From assembly GCA_027079365.1 (NCBI GenBank), contig JALWVW010000335.1, positions 1-38,363 on the forward strand: a stretch of DNA of 38,363 nucleotides, read 5' to 3'. Source of the DNA: Campylobacteraceae bacterium (lineage in GTDB: Bacteria > Campylobacterota > Campylobacteria > Campylobacterales > Sulfurovaceae). The translations under genes and the position numbers were made by a program. The notes below the pieces were generated by a model. The model saw only the letters and a program-made list of their open reading frames with translations, was not told the origin of the DNA and did no database searches. Below, piece by piece: positions 14,475 through 22,458 of this stretch. Each line of letters opens with the position of its first letter. The first letter of the stretch is position 1.

Positions 14475-15725
14475 ATGAAAAAAAGTATACTACTTAGTAT
14501 GGCAGCGAGTACAATTTTGACAGCAGGAGCCTACAAGATTCCGGAGCAGTCACTCAACGGGATGGCGCTGGGGGCTGCCTATATTGCCCATACGACTGAT
14601 GCAGACACTGCGTATTATAATCCAGCCAATATGAGTTTTTTGGATCCGGAAGTGCGCTACTTCGAGACGGGTATCACACTGGCGCATTTGCCGTCCAATA
14701 CTTATGCGGGGATGCAGGTTTTGCCTGGTCCAGTTATGGTGCCTTCCGCAGTAGCCTCAGGAGAATCAGAAGTAGAAAATATTCCCATCCCTTATATGCA
14801 CTATGTTGCACCTGCTATGGGAAGATGGCGGTATGGTGTGAGTCTGGTAGCACCCGCAGGACTGACCAAGCGATGGAAATCTCCAGTGCAGAAACTGTTT
14901 GCTGAAGAGTTTACGCTGAAGAATGTAGAATTCAATCCAGTACTCTCCTACAGGGTCTCCGATACGCTTAGTATCGGTGGTGGATTGCGCGCGGTCTATA
15001 GTGAAGGAAAAGTATATGGGGACGGTACATTGATTGGTGTACCCATCAAGCGTGAAATGGAAGGGGATACGGTAGAGTTTGGTTACAATCTGGCAGTGGC
15101 ATGGCATCCTACCGATGATGTAGCAGTGGGTGTCACCTATCGCTCCAAGATTGATCTCAATGAAGAGGGGAAAGCAAATCTATATTTGAGTGGTATTGGT
15201 AGGCAGTTTGATGCCTCCGTCTCTGTACCGATCCCTGCAGCACTCAATATCGGTATTTCCAAGACATGGAATGATAAGCTCACCTTAGAGTTTGTCTATG
15301 AAAGAACTTTCTGGTCGGCCTATAAGACATTGGATTTTGAGTATGGCTCCCCTATCCAGCCTGCCTTGTACGATGCATTTGATAAATCTAAACCGAAGCT
15401 TTGGGAGGATACTAACACCTATAGGCTGGGGCTGACCTATCAATACAGTGATAAGCTGACACTGATGACAGGATACTCTTATGATGAGAGCCCGGTACCA
15501 GAGAAGCACATCAACTATGAGCTCCCAGACAGTGATGCCCATATCTTTTCTGCGGGATTTAAGTACAAGCAGACAGAGAATCTTAGTTGGGGTGCGGCCA
15601 TACTCTACGACAAGAAAACCAGCAGAAAGGTCAACAGTGCTGTGACTGGCGGAACAGGAATCATTGGTGAATTTTCTGATGGTGGCGCGGTGCTGATCAC
15701 GGCAGGGCTCTCTTATAAGTTCTAA
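14475..15725 (+). CDS. FadL/TodX-type outer-membrane transporter
   Basis: 416-residue outer-membrane beta-barrel of the OmpP1/FadL family, which carries long-chain fatty acids or aromatic hydrocarbons across the outer membrane. A signal peptide (about residues 1-19, ending Ala-Gly-Ala) is followed by the family N-terminal plug: PEQSLNGMALGAAYIAHTTD with TAYYNPANMSFL just after. Alternating beta strands follow to the end, and the last residue is Phe (GLSYKF), the usual signal for barrel insertion. It starts 9 nt after the hydrolase gene and ends one base before the ligase gene, so the three form one operon. Fatty acid versus hydrocarbon preference cannot be read from sequence. Confidence 0.92.
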   Translation: MKKSILLSMAASTILTAGAYKIPEQSLNGMALGAAYIAHTTDADTAYYNPANMSFLDPEVRYFETGITLAHLPSNTYAGMQVLPGPVMVPSAVASGESEVENIPIPYMHYVAPAMGRWRYGVSLVAPAGLTKRWKSPVQKLFAEEFTLKNVEFNPVLSYRVSDTLSIGGGLRAVYSEGKVYGDGTLIGVPIKREMEGDTVEFGYNLAVAWHPTDDVAVGVTYRSKIDLNEEGKANLYLSGIGRQFDASVSVPIPAALNIGISKTWNDKLTLEFVYERTFWSAYKTLDFEYGSPIQPALYDAFDKSKPKLWEDTNTYRLGLTYQYSDKLTLMTGYSYDESPVPEKHINYELPDSDAHIFSAGFKYKQTENLSWGAAILYDKKTSRKVNSAVTGGTGIIGEFSDGGAVLITAGLSYKF

Positions 15726-15726
15726 G

Positions 15727-17283
15727 ATGGACTACCCTTACAATAACTTCTATGCGCTGATTCAGGCGCAGGCAAAAGATAGAGCCAAAAAAGTGGCTCT
15801 GTTTGATGGCGAGACCAAAATCAGCTACAGTGATATCCTCTATCGTGCAGACAAACTGGCTGCCACTATGGCTGATACCGGTATAGGCAGAGGGGACAGG
15901 GTAGCCCTTTTTCTCCGCAACTCTCCAGAGTTTATCTATGCTGTTTTTGCAATCTCCAAACTGGGCGCTGTTACTGTCCCCATCAATACCTTCCTGAAAG
16001 GGGAAGAACTTAGCTATATTTTAGAAGACAGCGGCAGCAAGCTACTGATCGCCTCTATGATTTACGAAAAGACTGTGCACACAAGCAGGGTGTCAGAGCT
16101 CTGTCTTATGACGATCTGGGAGGGGGAGATGACGCATACGGATACCCATAACATTCCTTTTGTTGAGGCGATCTCCACGACATTGGAGGTCGGAGCAGTC
16201 GCTTCTGGCCTGGATGATACTGCAGTGATCGTCTATACTTCGGGCACGACAGGCAAGCCCAAAGGCGCAATGCTGAGCTACCGTAATCTTCTCTCCAATG
16301 CAGAATCAGGGAGGCAGGCGATCGATGTGAGAGCCAAAGATCGCTCTATCGTCTTTTTGCCTATGTTTCACTCCTTTACCTTCACCATTGCGGTCATGCT
16401 CTTTCTCTATGTGGGAGCCAGTATCGTGATCATTCGTTCGCTTCAGCCTTTTTCCAATATCTTCAGACAGGTGTTGACCAAAAGGGTGACGATCTTCCTG
16501 GGTATTCCTGATGTCTATACGGCTTTGGCACGAGCCAAGCTCCCTTGGTACTTTCTGTGGTTTAATCGACTGCGTGTCTTTATCTCTGGTGCAGCAGCAC
16601 TACAACCAAAGACGCTTGACGCCATCTCTGCCAAATTTAAAAAAACAGTACTCTTGGAAGGCTATGGATTGAGTGAAGCCTCCCCTGTAGTCAGTGTCAA
16701 CAGGCGAGAAAAACAGAAACCCGGCTCTGTAGGACCTGCACTGGCAGGGTATGAGATCAAGGTTGTGGACGAAGCGATGGTAGAGCTGCCTCGAGGTACT
16801 GTAGGGGATATCATCACCAGAGGTGACAATATTATGCAGGGTTATTTGGGGCGTCCGGAAGCCACAGCAGAAACAATTGTTGGCGGTTGGCTATTGACGG
16901 GGGATATGGGCTATATGGATGAGGAGGATTTTCTCTTTATCGTGGATCGAAAGAAAGACCTGATCATCTCCAAGGGCATCAATATCTACCCGCGCGAACT
17001 GGAAGAGGTGATCGATCGCTTTGCTTGTGTACAGGCATCGGCAGTTATAGGTACGGCAGATGAAAAAAGCGGAGAGATACCTATCGTCTATATCGAGCTG
17101 GAAGAGGGATGTGAGGCACTGGACGAGCAGGCGCTGCGTCGCTATCTTCGGGAGCATTTGGCCAACTATAAGATTCCCAGGCAGATACATACGATATCCG
17201 AACTTCCGAAAAATGCTACAGGAAAGGTACTTAAGCGAGTACTCAAAGAGCAGTTGCGCATAGAGAAGAACAGCCTGGAATAG
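15727..17283 (+). CDS. Fatty-acyl-CoA ligase (AMP-forming)
   Basis: 518-residue adenylate-forming ligase. Motifs in order are YTSGTTGKPKG near residues 170-180, GYGLSE near 311-316, TGDMG near 390-394, the hinge DRKKD near 406-410 and the catalytic Lys in NATGK near 499. Its length and the short inter-motif spacing match the medium/long-chain fatty-acyl-CoA ligase and benzoate/coumarate ligase group, distinct from the 629-residue enzyme at 3957-5846. The ATG is one base after the FadL stop. Context suggests it traps the imported acid as its CoA thioester in the cytoplasm. No beta-oxidation genes are in the window. Confidence 0.9.
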   Translation: MDYPYNNFYALIQAQAKDRAKKVALFDGETKISYSDILYRADKLAATMADTGIGRGDRVALFLRNSPEFIYAVFAISKLGAVTVPINTFLKGEELSYILEDSGSKLLIASMIYEKTVHTSRVSELCLMTIWEGEMTHTDTHNIPFVEAISTTLEVGAVASGLDDTAVIVYTSGTTGKPKGAMLSYRNLLSNAESGRQAIDVRAKDRSIVFLPMFHSFTFTIAVMLFLYVGASIVIIRSLQPFSNIFRQVLTKRVTIFLGIPDVYTALARAKLPWYFLWFNRLRVFISGAAALQPKTLDAISAKFKKTVLLEGYGLSEASPVVSVNRREKQKPGSVGPALAGYEIKVVDEAMVELPRGTVGDIITRGDNIMQGYLGRPEATAETIVGGWLLTGDMGYMDEEDFLFIVDRKKDLIISKGINIYPRELEEVIDRFACVQASAVIGTADEKSGEIPIVYIELEEGCEALDEQALRRYLREHLANYKIPRQIHTISELPKNATGKVLKRVLKEQLRIEKNSLE

Positions 17284-17320
17284 CAGACTCTCTCGCGCAG
17301 AGATATTATTTCTATTATGC

Positions 17321-17326
17321 TATAAT
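17321..17326 (+). promoter_or_regulatory. Extended -10 promoter of the AAA ATPase gene
   Basis: TATAAT with TG one base upstream (TGC-TATAAT, 17318-17326), 34 nt before the TTG start. No -35 match. Confidence 0.65.
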
Positions 17327-17360
17327 CCTCCCCCAAATATGCAAGAATCAGGAAAATTAT

Positions 17361-19094
17361 TTGAAATACCTTATCGAATTTATAGAGAGTGGGGATATAC
17401 GCAAAACAGCGATATACAAACATCTCAAGTGCCATAAAGCAGAAGCGGAGTTGATCCGTTTTGTCTGCCAGGGCTATGTCAAGGGACTTGAAGAGATCTC
17501 TGTACTTGATATGCTCAAGAGCCACTATTCCGACAAAACCTATACCTATCTTAAAAAGCTGCCACTGGTCAAGAAGCTGCTGGATCTGGGCTGGATCACA
17601 CAGATCAGCTTTGGACAGCTTAAGGCACACGAGAGCTCACAACTGGAGCTTCTTAATGCCTCTGTCACTCCTAGTATCGCGCTACTTAGGCTACTGGAAG
17701 AGGGCTCTTTGGAGATACAACTTCCTGATATCAAGCCCTATACAGACCATCTGGAATATCTTCAGGATCAGTTTGATATGGTTGAGCTGCTGCATCGTAT
17801 TGCTACTTTCAAGCAGGGAGCGGCTGACAGCTCACTCAGTATAGGTAGACTCAAGAACAAGTTGACACTTTTGACAACCCGCATTGAAGAGCGCCTTAAA
17901 GTAACGGATACACCTATTGTTGTGGAAGAGTTCTTTGAAGAAAAGGGATTGGATGAAAAGGAGAAGCGAATATTCCTGGCACTGCTCAAGGAGGAGTACA
18001 GTGGCGGGGAAGGACAGTTTCGTGATATGAATGTGCTGATCGAACTGATCAGTTTTGATGAGTATGAGAAAATCAAAAATCGTGCCTTGCTGGAGGAGGG
18101 TTCGCGCCTGATCACCGAAGGAGTGATCGATTATGAAGAGATTCTCAATATGTTTGGCGGTGTGAGCCGCTCTTTCTACCTACAGGATGAGGTGATGCAG
18201 CGGATCATTCATCCCAAGAAGAGCAAAAAGGTTACCAAGCTCAAACTGGATATGCTGGTCAAAGAGCAGGATCTGTTTGAGTACCTCAAGCCTGCTACTA
18301 CCCTAGATGATGTAGTGCTGCATCCCAAGACAAGAGAAACGCTGCAAACGGTTGTCAAGCAGGTTGACAAATCCGTTGCCAAAAAACTACGCGAATGGGG
18401 CATCAAGGGTAAAAGGAAAGGGATCGATGCGAGGATTATCTTTTATGGAGCCGCAGGTACAGGCAAGACCATGACTGCAATGAGTCTTGCCAAGACGCTA
18501 AAGAGACCGATACTCTCTTTTGACTGCTCCAAGATACTCTCCATGTATGTGGGGGAGAGTGAGAAGAATGTCCGGCGCATCTTTGATGATTTCAAAGAGT
18601 TGAGCACCAAAGCCAAAGTGGAGCCTATCTTGCTACTGAATGAGGCAGACCAGTTTCTTAGTTCGCGCAGTGAAGGCGCAGGAAGCTCTGCAGACAAAAT
18701 GCACAACCAGATGCAAAATATCTTTCTGGAGCAGATAGAGCAGTTTGAGGGGATACTGATCGCCACTACAAATCTTTTGGGAAATATTGACAAAGCATTT
18801 TCGCGGCGCTTTAACCATAAGATAGAGTTTAAAAAACCTGGAAAGAAGCAGCGCCTGAGACTCTGGCAGTTTATGCTGCCCGAAAATGCGGATTACGAGG
18901 AGGGCTTTGAGTTGTCACTGTTGACGCGTTATGAGTTGACAGGTGGACAGATCAACTTGATCATCAAGAATACGGCCTACAAAGTAGCCGTCAGAGCAGA
19001 GAGTGTGTTTGCTATGCAGGACTTTGTCGAGGAGATAGAAAAAGAGCTTGGTTCAAGTTTCGATGCTGCCAAGAGCATGGGCTTCAAAATCTAA
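17361..19094 (+). CDS. AAA+ ATPase with large uncharacterised N-terminal region
   Basis: 577 residues from a TTG start, preceded by AGGA at 17350-17353. Residues 1-300 are helical, charged and of unknown fold, possibly with winged-helix-like segments. The AAA+ module spans about 310-560: Walker A GAAGTGKT at 363-370, Walker B LLLLNE with Asn427-Glu428, sensor 1 ATTN ending at Asn471, arginine-finger candidates Arg482 and Arg483, and a sensor 2 region TGGQI near 527-531. The usual Walker B Asp is Asn, a variant I know from a group of bacterial AAA proteins with NEAD. No signal peptide or membrane segment. It has its own promoter and lies between the lipid cassette and nuo; the context gives no clear role. 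Confidence 0.85.
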   Translation: MKYLIEFIESGDIRKTAIYKHLKCHKAEAELIRFVCQGYVKGLEEISVLDMLKSHYSDKTYTYLKKLPLVKKLLDLGWITQISFGQLKAHESSQLELLNASVTPSIALLRLLEEGSLEIQLPDIKPYTDHLEYLQDQFDMVELLHRIATFKQGAADSSLSIGRLKNKLTLLTTRIEERLKVTDTPIVVEEFFEEKGLDEKEKRIFLALLKEEYSGGEGQFRDMNVLIELISFDEYEKIKNRALLEEGSRLITEGVIDYEEILNMFGGVSRSFYLQDEVMQRIIHPKKSKKVTKLKLDMLVKEQDLFEYLKPATTLDDVVLHPKTRETLQTVVKQVDKSVAKKLREWGIKGKRKGIDARIIFYGAAGTGKTMTAMSLAKTLKRPILSFDCSKILSMYVGESEKNVRRIFDDFKELSTKAKVEPILLLNEADQFLSSRSEGAGSSADKMHNQMQNIFLEQIEQFEGILIATTNLLGNIDKAFSRRFNHKIEFKKPGKKQRLRLWQFMLPENADYEEGFELSLLTRYELTGGQINLIIKNTAYKVAVRAESVFAMQDFVEEIEKELGSSFDAAKSMGFKI

Positions 19095-19112
19095 GAGGCT
19101 ATTGGATTTTTT

Positions 19113-19179
19113 AACTGTTTCACATCGTTACAGTATGTGTGTTCTCGCGGAGGTTCCGCAAATCTTCAAACTGTTTCAC
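19113..19179 (+). repeat. Direct repeat pair upstream of nuoA
   Basis: AACTGTTTCAC occurs at 19113-19123 and again at 19169-19179, 56 bases apart. Between them is a small inverted repeat, GCGGA (19147-19151) and TCCGC (19155-19159). All lie just upstream of the nuo promoter candidate, so a regulator-binding region is possible. Confidence 0.45.
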
Positions 19180-19192
19180 CTATATCTTTCGC

Positions 19193-19201
19193 TACTATAA
19201 G
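19193..19201 (+). promoter_or_regulatory. Candidate nuo operon promoter
   Basis: Overlapping -10-like hexamers TACTAT (19193-19198) and TATAAG (19196-19201), about 32 nt upstream of the nuoA ATG. No -35 match. It is the best candidate between the AAA gene and nuoA, but imperfect. Confidence 0.35.
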
Positions 19202-19232
19202 TCCAAATATTCTGATAATTAAAGGAGTGATG

Positions 19233-19622
19233 ATGACTCATGCGATTTCGACACATCCGTATTTCGGTATCTTTTTCCTGCTGGTACTTACCGCAGGTGC
19301 CTTTTACGGTGTTCTGGTACTGCAGCGACTGATCAGTCGCAAGCTCTCCAGACTCGACACAGAAAAGCTGAAAATGTCCCTCTATGAGTGTGGCCCCCGT
19401 GTCAATAAGCAGCCAAATAGTATCTCCATCCAGTTTTATTTGATAGCCCTGCTGTTTATTCTTTTTGATGTGGAGATCGTCTTTATGTTTCCCTGGGCGA
19501 TAGACTTTAAGCTGCTGGGTTGGTTTGGTTTTGTAGAGATGATACTTTTTATATTACTTTTGGCAATTGGATTTGCCTATGCATGGAAGAAAGGAGCACT
19601 TGAATGGCACAGCATCAAGTAA
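19233..19622 (+). CDS. nuoA: NADH-quinone oxidoreductase subunit A
   Basis: 129-residue membrane subunit of complex I, next to the quinone site. Three membrane helices are visible (about 9-32, 66-88, 97-119). The YECG motif in the first loop (51-54) and the conserved Asp79 and Glu81 in FDVEIVF are present. The start is the second ATG of a tandem ATGATG, 5 nt after AAGGAG; upstream in-frame codons to 19137 belong to the promoter region and do not look coding. nuoB starts inside its last 19 bases. Confidence 0.95.
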   Translation: MTHAISTHPYFGIFFLLVLTAGAFYGVLVLQRLISRKLSRLDTEKLKMSLYECGPRVNKQPNSISIQFYLIALLFILFDVEIVFMFPWAIDFKLLGWFGFVEMILFILLLAIGFAYAWKKGALEWHSIK

Positions 19623-20122
19623 ATTACGCCTCGGCAGCAGGACTGCCGGTAGCACTGACATCGGTAGACAAATTGATCAACTGGGGGCGATCCAACTCCC
19701 TCTGGCCTATGACCTATGGACTCGCCTGTTGTGCGATTGAGATGATGGCTACAGGTGCGAGTCGTTATGACTTTGACCGGATGGGGACGATCTTTAGGGC
19801 AAGCCCCAGGCAATCAGATGTCATGATCCTGGCAGGCACCCTTTCCAAAAAGCATGCGGAGTTTACCCGCAGACTCTATGACCAGATGATGGAGCCCAAG
19901 TGGGTGATCTCTATGGGATCCTGTGCCAACACAGGCGGGATGTTCAACACCTATTCGATCGTACAGGGCGTGGACAGGATCGTGCCTGTGGATATTTATC
20001 TCCCAGGCTGTGCCCCCAGACCAGAAACACTCCAATATGCACTGATGATGCTGCAGAAAAAGATTCGTAGAGAATCCGCAGATATGAACAAAAATACCAA
20101 GTCTAACCTGAGGATGCTATAA
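19604..20122 (+). CDS. nuoB: NADH-quinone oxidoreductase subunit B
   Basis: 172-residue peripheral-arm subunit that holds Fe-S cluster N2, the last cluster before quinone. The four expected cysteines are present: Cys42 and Cys43 (in LACCAIEMM), Cys107 (in GSCANTGG) and Cys136 (in LPGCAPRPE). Length normal, with a Lys-rich C-terminus. Overlaps nuoA by 19 bases and nuoC by one base. Confidence 0.97.
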   Translation: MAQHQVNYASAAGLPVALTSVDKLINWGRSNSLWPMTYGLACCAIEMMATGASRYDFDRMGTIFRASPRQSDVMILAGTLSKKHAEFTRRLYDQMMEPKWVISMGSCANTGGMFNTYSIVQGVDRIVPVDIYLPGCAPRPETLQYALMMLQKKIRRESADMNKNTKSNLRML

Positions 20123-20910
20123 TGAGAAAATATACCCCCAAAGACAATGTACAGGGCAAAGCATACCATACAGACAGATTTTGGGTTGCACCCTCTGTGC
20201 CGCGTACCGATGCCTCCGAAGATGCACACTTTGCGGCACTGCTGGAAAAGATCAAAGAAAGCATAGCGGTCAAAGATGCCTATATCCAGATTGGGCAGAT
20301 GGTCGTACATATCAACCCTGAAGACAATATCGCCGCGCTTAGACTTGTCAAAGAGGCGTGTGACTATGCCATGTGTACGGAGATCTCTGCAGTGGACTAT
20401 CTGGCACAAGAGGGCGAGTTTGAAGTCTTTTATCAGATGCTCAACCTCAAAAAGGCCAAACGCATCCGTATCGTAACCCGTCTCAAAGAGGGGCAAGCGA
20501 TCGAGAGTGTAGTGCCACTTTTCAACAGTGCCAATTTTGCCGAGAGAGAGATGTATGATATGTTTGGTATCGTGGCAAACAACCACCCCTTTATGAAGCG
20601 TATCTTGATGCCCGATGACTGGGAGGGACACCCGCTGCTCAAAACCTATCCGCTCCAGGGAGATGAAGCGGCATCCTGGTATGAAGTGGACAAGATCTTT
20701 GGCAAAGAGTACCGTGAGATCATCGGTGCAGAAAACAGAGATCCTTCCAAAATAGACCGATACGATACCAAGCGCTTCTCCAGAGTGGGCTATGAGGTGC
20801 CGTTTGATGCGGATATCTCGGAAGGCGAAAAAGAGACACCAATCGAGTACAGCGAAACACTGCTGGTCAATTACAATAAATCATCCAAGCAGTTGGATGA
20901 GCGAAGATAG
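20122..20910 (+). CDS. nuoC: NADH-quinone oxidoreductase subunit C
   Basis: 262-residue 30-kDa-type subunit of the complex I peripheral arm, the partner of NuoD. The family signature lies near residues 140-180: NSANFAEREMYDMFGI, then HPFMKRILMPDDWEGHPLLK. The region before it (residues 1-40) is an extension with no clear match. Separate from nuoD, not fused as in E. coli. The start overlaps the nuoB stop by one base. Confidence 0.95.
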   Translation: MRKYTPKDNVQGKAYHTDRFWVAPSVPRTDASEDAHFAALLEKIKESIAVKDAYIQIGQMVVHINPEDNIAALRLVKEACDYAMCTEISAVDYLAQEGEFEVFYQMLNLKKAKRIRIVTRLKEGQAIESVVPLFNSANFAEREMYDMFGIVANNHPFMKRILMPDDWEGHPLLKTYPLQGDEAASWYEVDKIFGKEYREIIGAENRDPSKIDRYDTKRFSRVGYEVPFDADISEGEKETPIEYSETLLVNYNKSSKQLDERR

Positions 20911-20919
20911 GGGAAGATG

Positions 20920-22149
20920 ATGCAGCAACCTAACAAACTGGTACCATTTTTTGAGAACCTCAATTTTGAGAGAGATGACAATACCATGGTGGTCAACTTT
21001 GGACCCCAGCACCCTTCGGCACATGGACAGCTTCGATTGATGCTGGAGCTCGAAGGCGAGAAAGTGGTCAAGGCCTATCCTGATATCGGCTATCTCCATC
21101 GAGGGATCGAGAAGATGGCAGAAAATATGACCTACAATGAGTTCCTTCCTACTACAGACAGGCTGGACTATATCGCCTCCACAGCCAACAACTATGCCTA
21201 TGCGCATGCGGTAGAAAAGCTCTTGGGTATCGAAGCACCCAGAAGAGCACAGGCGATTCGTACGATGCTCCTGGAACTTAACCGTATCATTTCACACCTC
21301 TTCTTTATCGCAACCCATGCATTGGATGTCGGTGCGATGTCAGTTTTTCTCTATGCGTTCAGAGAGCGTGAGTTTGCTATGGACCTGATGGAGGACTACT
21401 GTGGTGCGAGACTGACACACTCCTCTGTGCGTATCGGTGGTGTACCTTTGGATCTTCCTGAAGGATGGTTAGCGCAGATGATGACCTTCTTGGACAAGAT
21501 GGAGCATGAGCTTGAGCATACCTATGAGGCACTTCTGACAGAGAACCGTATCTGGAAGATGCGTCTGGAGGATGTGGGGGTGATCGATGCAGAAGATGCC
21601 CTCTCCTGGGGTTGCACTGGTCCTATTCTCAGGGGTGCAGGCGTGCAGTATGATGTGCGCAAAGAGGAGCCCTATGAGCTCTATGGTGAGCTGGATTTTG
21701 ATATTCCGGTGAGTGATAGAAATGATGCCTATGGCAGATATATGCTGCATGTAGAGGAGATGCGCCAGTCTGCCAGAATTATCAGACAGGTGATGCCGAT
21801 CTATCGCAAGAGTGAACCGCAGCTGATGGCACATGCGCCTCAGTATCTCTCTGCCCCCAAAGAGGAGATTATGACGCAAAATTATGCACTGATGCAGCAC
21901 TTTGTACTGGTGACACAGGGTATGAGACCTCCCAAGGGAGAGGTGTATGCACCCACAGAGTCCCCCAAGGGAGAACTTGGATTTTATATCAAGTCAGAGG
22001 GTGAGCCCTATGCCTACAGGCTGAAGTGTAGGGCACCAAGCTTCTACCATACGGGTATTTTGCAGAAGGTGCTTGTGGGTACCTATCTGGCAGATGTAGT
22101 CACGATGATCAGTTCATCCAATATCGTCTTTGGCGAAGTAGATCGATAG
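20920..22149 (+). CDS. nuoD: NADH-quinone oxidoreductase subunit D
   Basis: About 409 residues; the 49-kDa subunit, which with NuoB forms the quinone-binding cavity and descends from the [NiFe]-hydrogenase large subunit. Clear motifs are NFGPQHPSAHGQLRL near the N-terminus, DIGYLHRGIEKMAENMTY, PTTDRLDYIAS, and the C-terminal RAPSFYHTGIL with DVVTMISSSNIVFGEVDR. The start is the second ATG of a tandem ATGATG (20917/20920), 5 nt after GGGGA. The hydrogenase Ni ligands are absent, as in all NuoD. Confidence 0.97.
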   Translation: MQQPNKLVPFFENLNFERDDNTMVVNFGPQHPSAHGQLRLMLELEGEKVVKAYPDIGYLHRGIEKMAENMTYNEFLPTTDRLDYIASTANNYAYAHAVEKLLGIEAPRRAQAIRTMLLELNRIISHLFFIATHALDVGAMSVFLYAFREREFAMDLMEDYCGARLTHSSVRIGGVPLDLPEGWLAQMMTFLDKMEHELEHTYEALLTENRIWKMRLEDVGVIDAEDALSWGCTGPILRGAGVQYDVRKEEPYELYGELDFDIPVSDRNDAYGRYMLHVEEMRQSARIIRQVMPIYRKSEPQLMAHAPQYLSAPKEEIMTQNYALMQHFVLVTQGMRPPKGEVYAPTESPKGELGFYIKSEGEPYAYRLKCRAPSFYHTGILQKVLVGTYLADVVTMISSSNIVFGEVDR

Positions 22150-22158
22150 GAGAAACAG

Positions 22159-22458
22159 ATGAAACGATTTGATTTAAGACACCTGAAAGATGATTTTTAT
22201 GACAGAATGGTTGCGCTGGTTGAGACAGAGACCAAGGTAGGAGAAGTGGCTATCTTTCTCTTTGAGGTGGGCGATTTCACTTCTATTCAGAAGAGTGCAG
22301 ACAGGATCAAGGAGAGTGGACATGAGCTGATGAACTCTCTGAAGTTCAATGAAGTGGACTGGACCATTGTGGTCAAAAGAGCCGACAGAGAGACGCAAAA
22401 AGCACGCCAAACGCATTATCAGGCAGCCAAAGCAGCAGCAGAGGAAGAGGAAAAATAG
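22159..22458 (+). CDS. Campylobacterota-type NuoE-like small subunit
   Basis: 99-residue protein in the place of nuoE but unrelated to canonical NuoE: it has no cysteine at all, so it cannot hold the N1a [2Fe-2S] cluster. The first 75 residues (MKRFDLRHLKDDFYDR, then EVAIFLFEVGDF and HELMNSLKFNEVDWTIVVK) match the small protein labelled NuoE in Helicobacter, as far as I recall that sequence. The last 25 residues are an Ala/Gln/Glu-rich charged helix. Its stop overlaps the GTG of the next gene by one base, which suggests the two products act together. Probably an adaptor at the electron-entry end of complex I. Confidence 0.8.
   Translation: MKRFDLRHLKDDFYDRMVALVETETKVGEVAIFLFEVGDFTSIQKSADRIKESGHELMNSLKFNEVDWTIVVKRADRETQKARQTHYQAAKAAAEEEEK

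Noticed and set aside
19996..20631. 211-codon minus-strand ORF over nuoB and nuoC
   Set aside because: Shadow of two conserved overlapping genes on the + strand.
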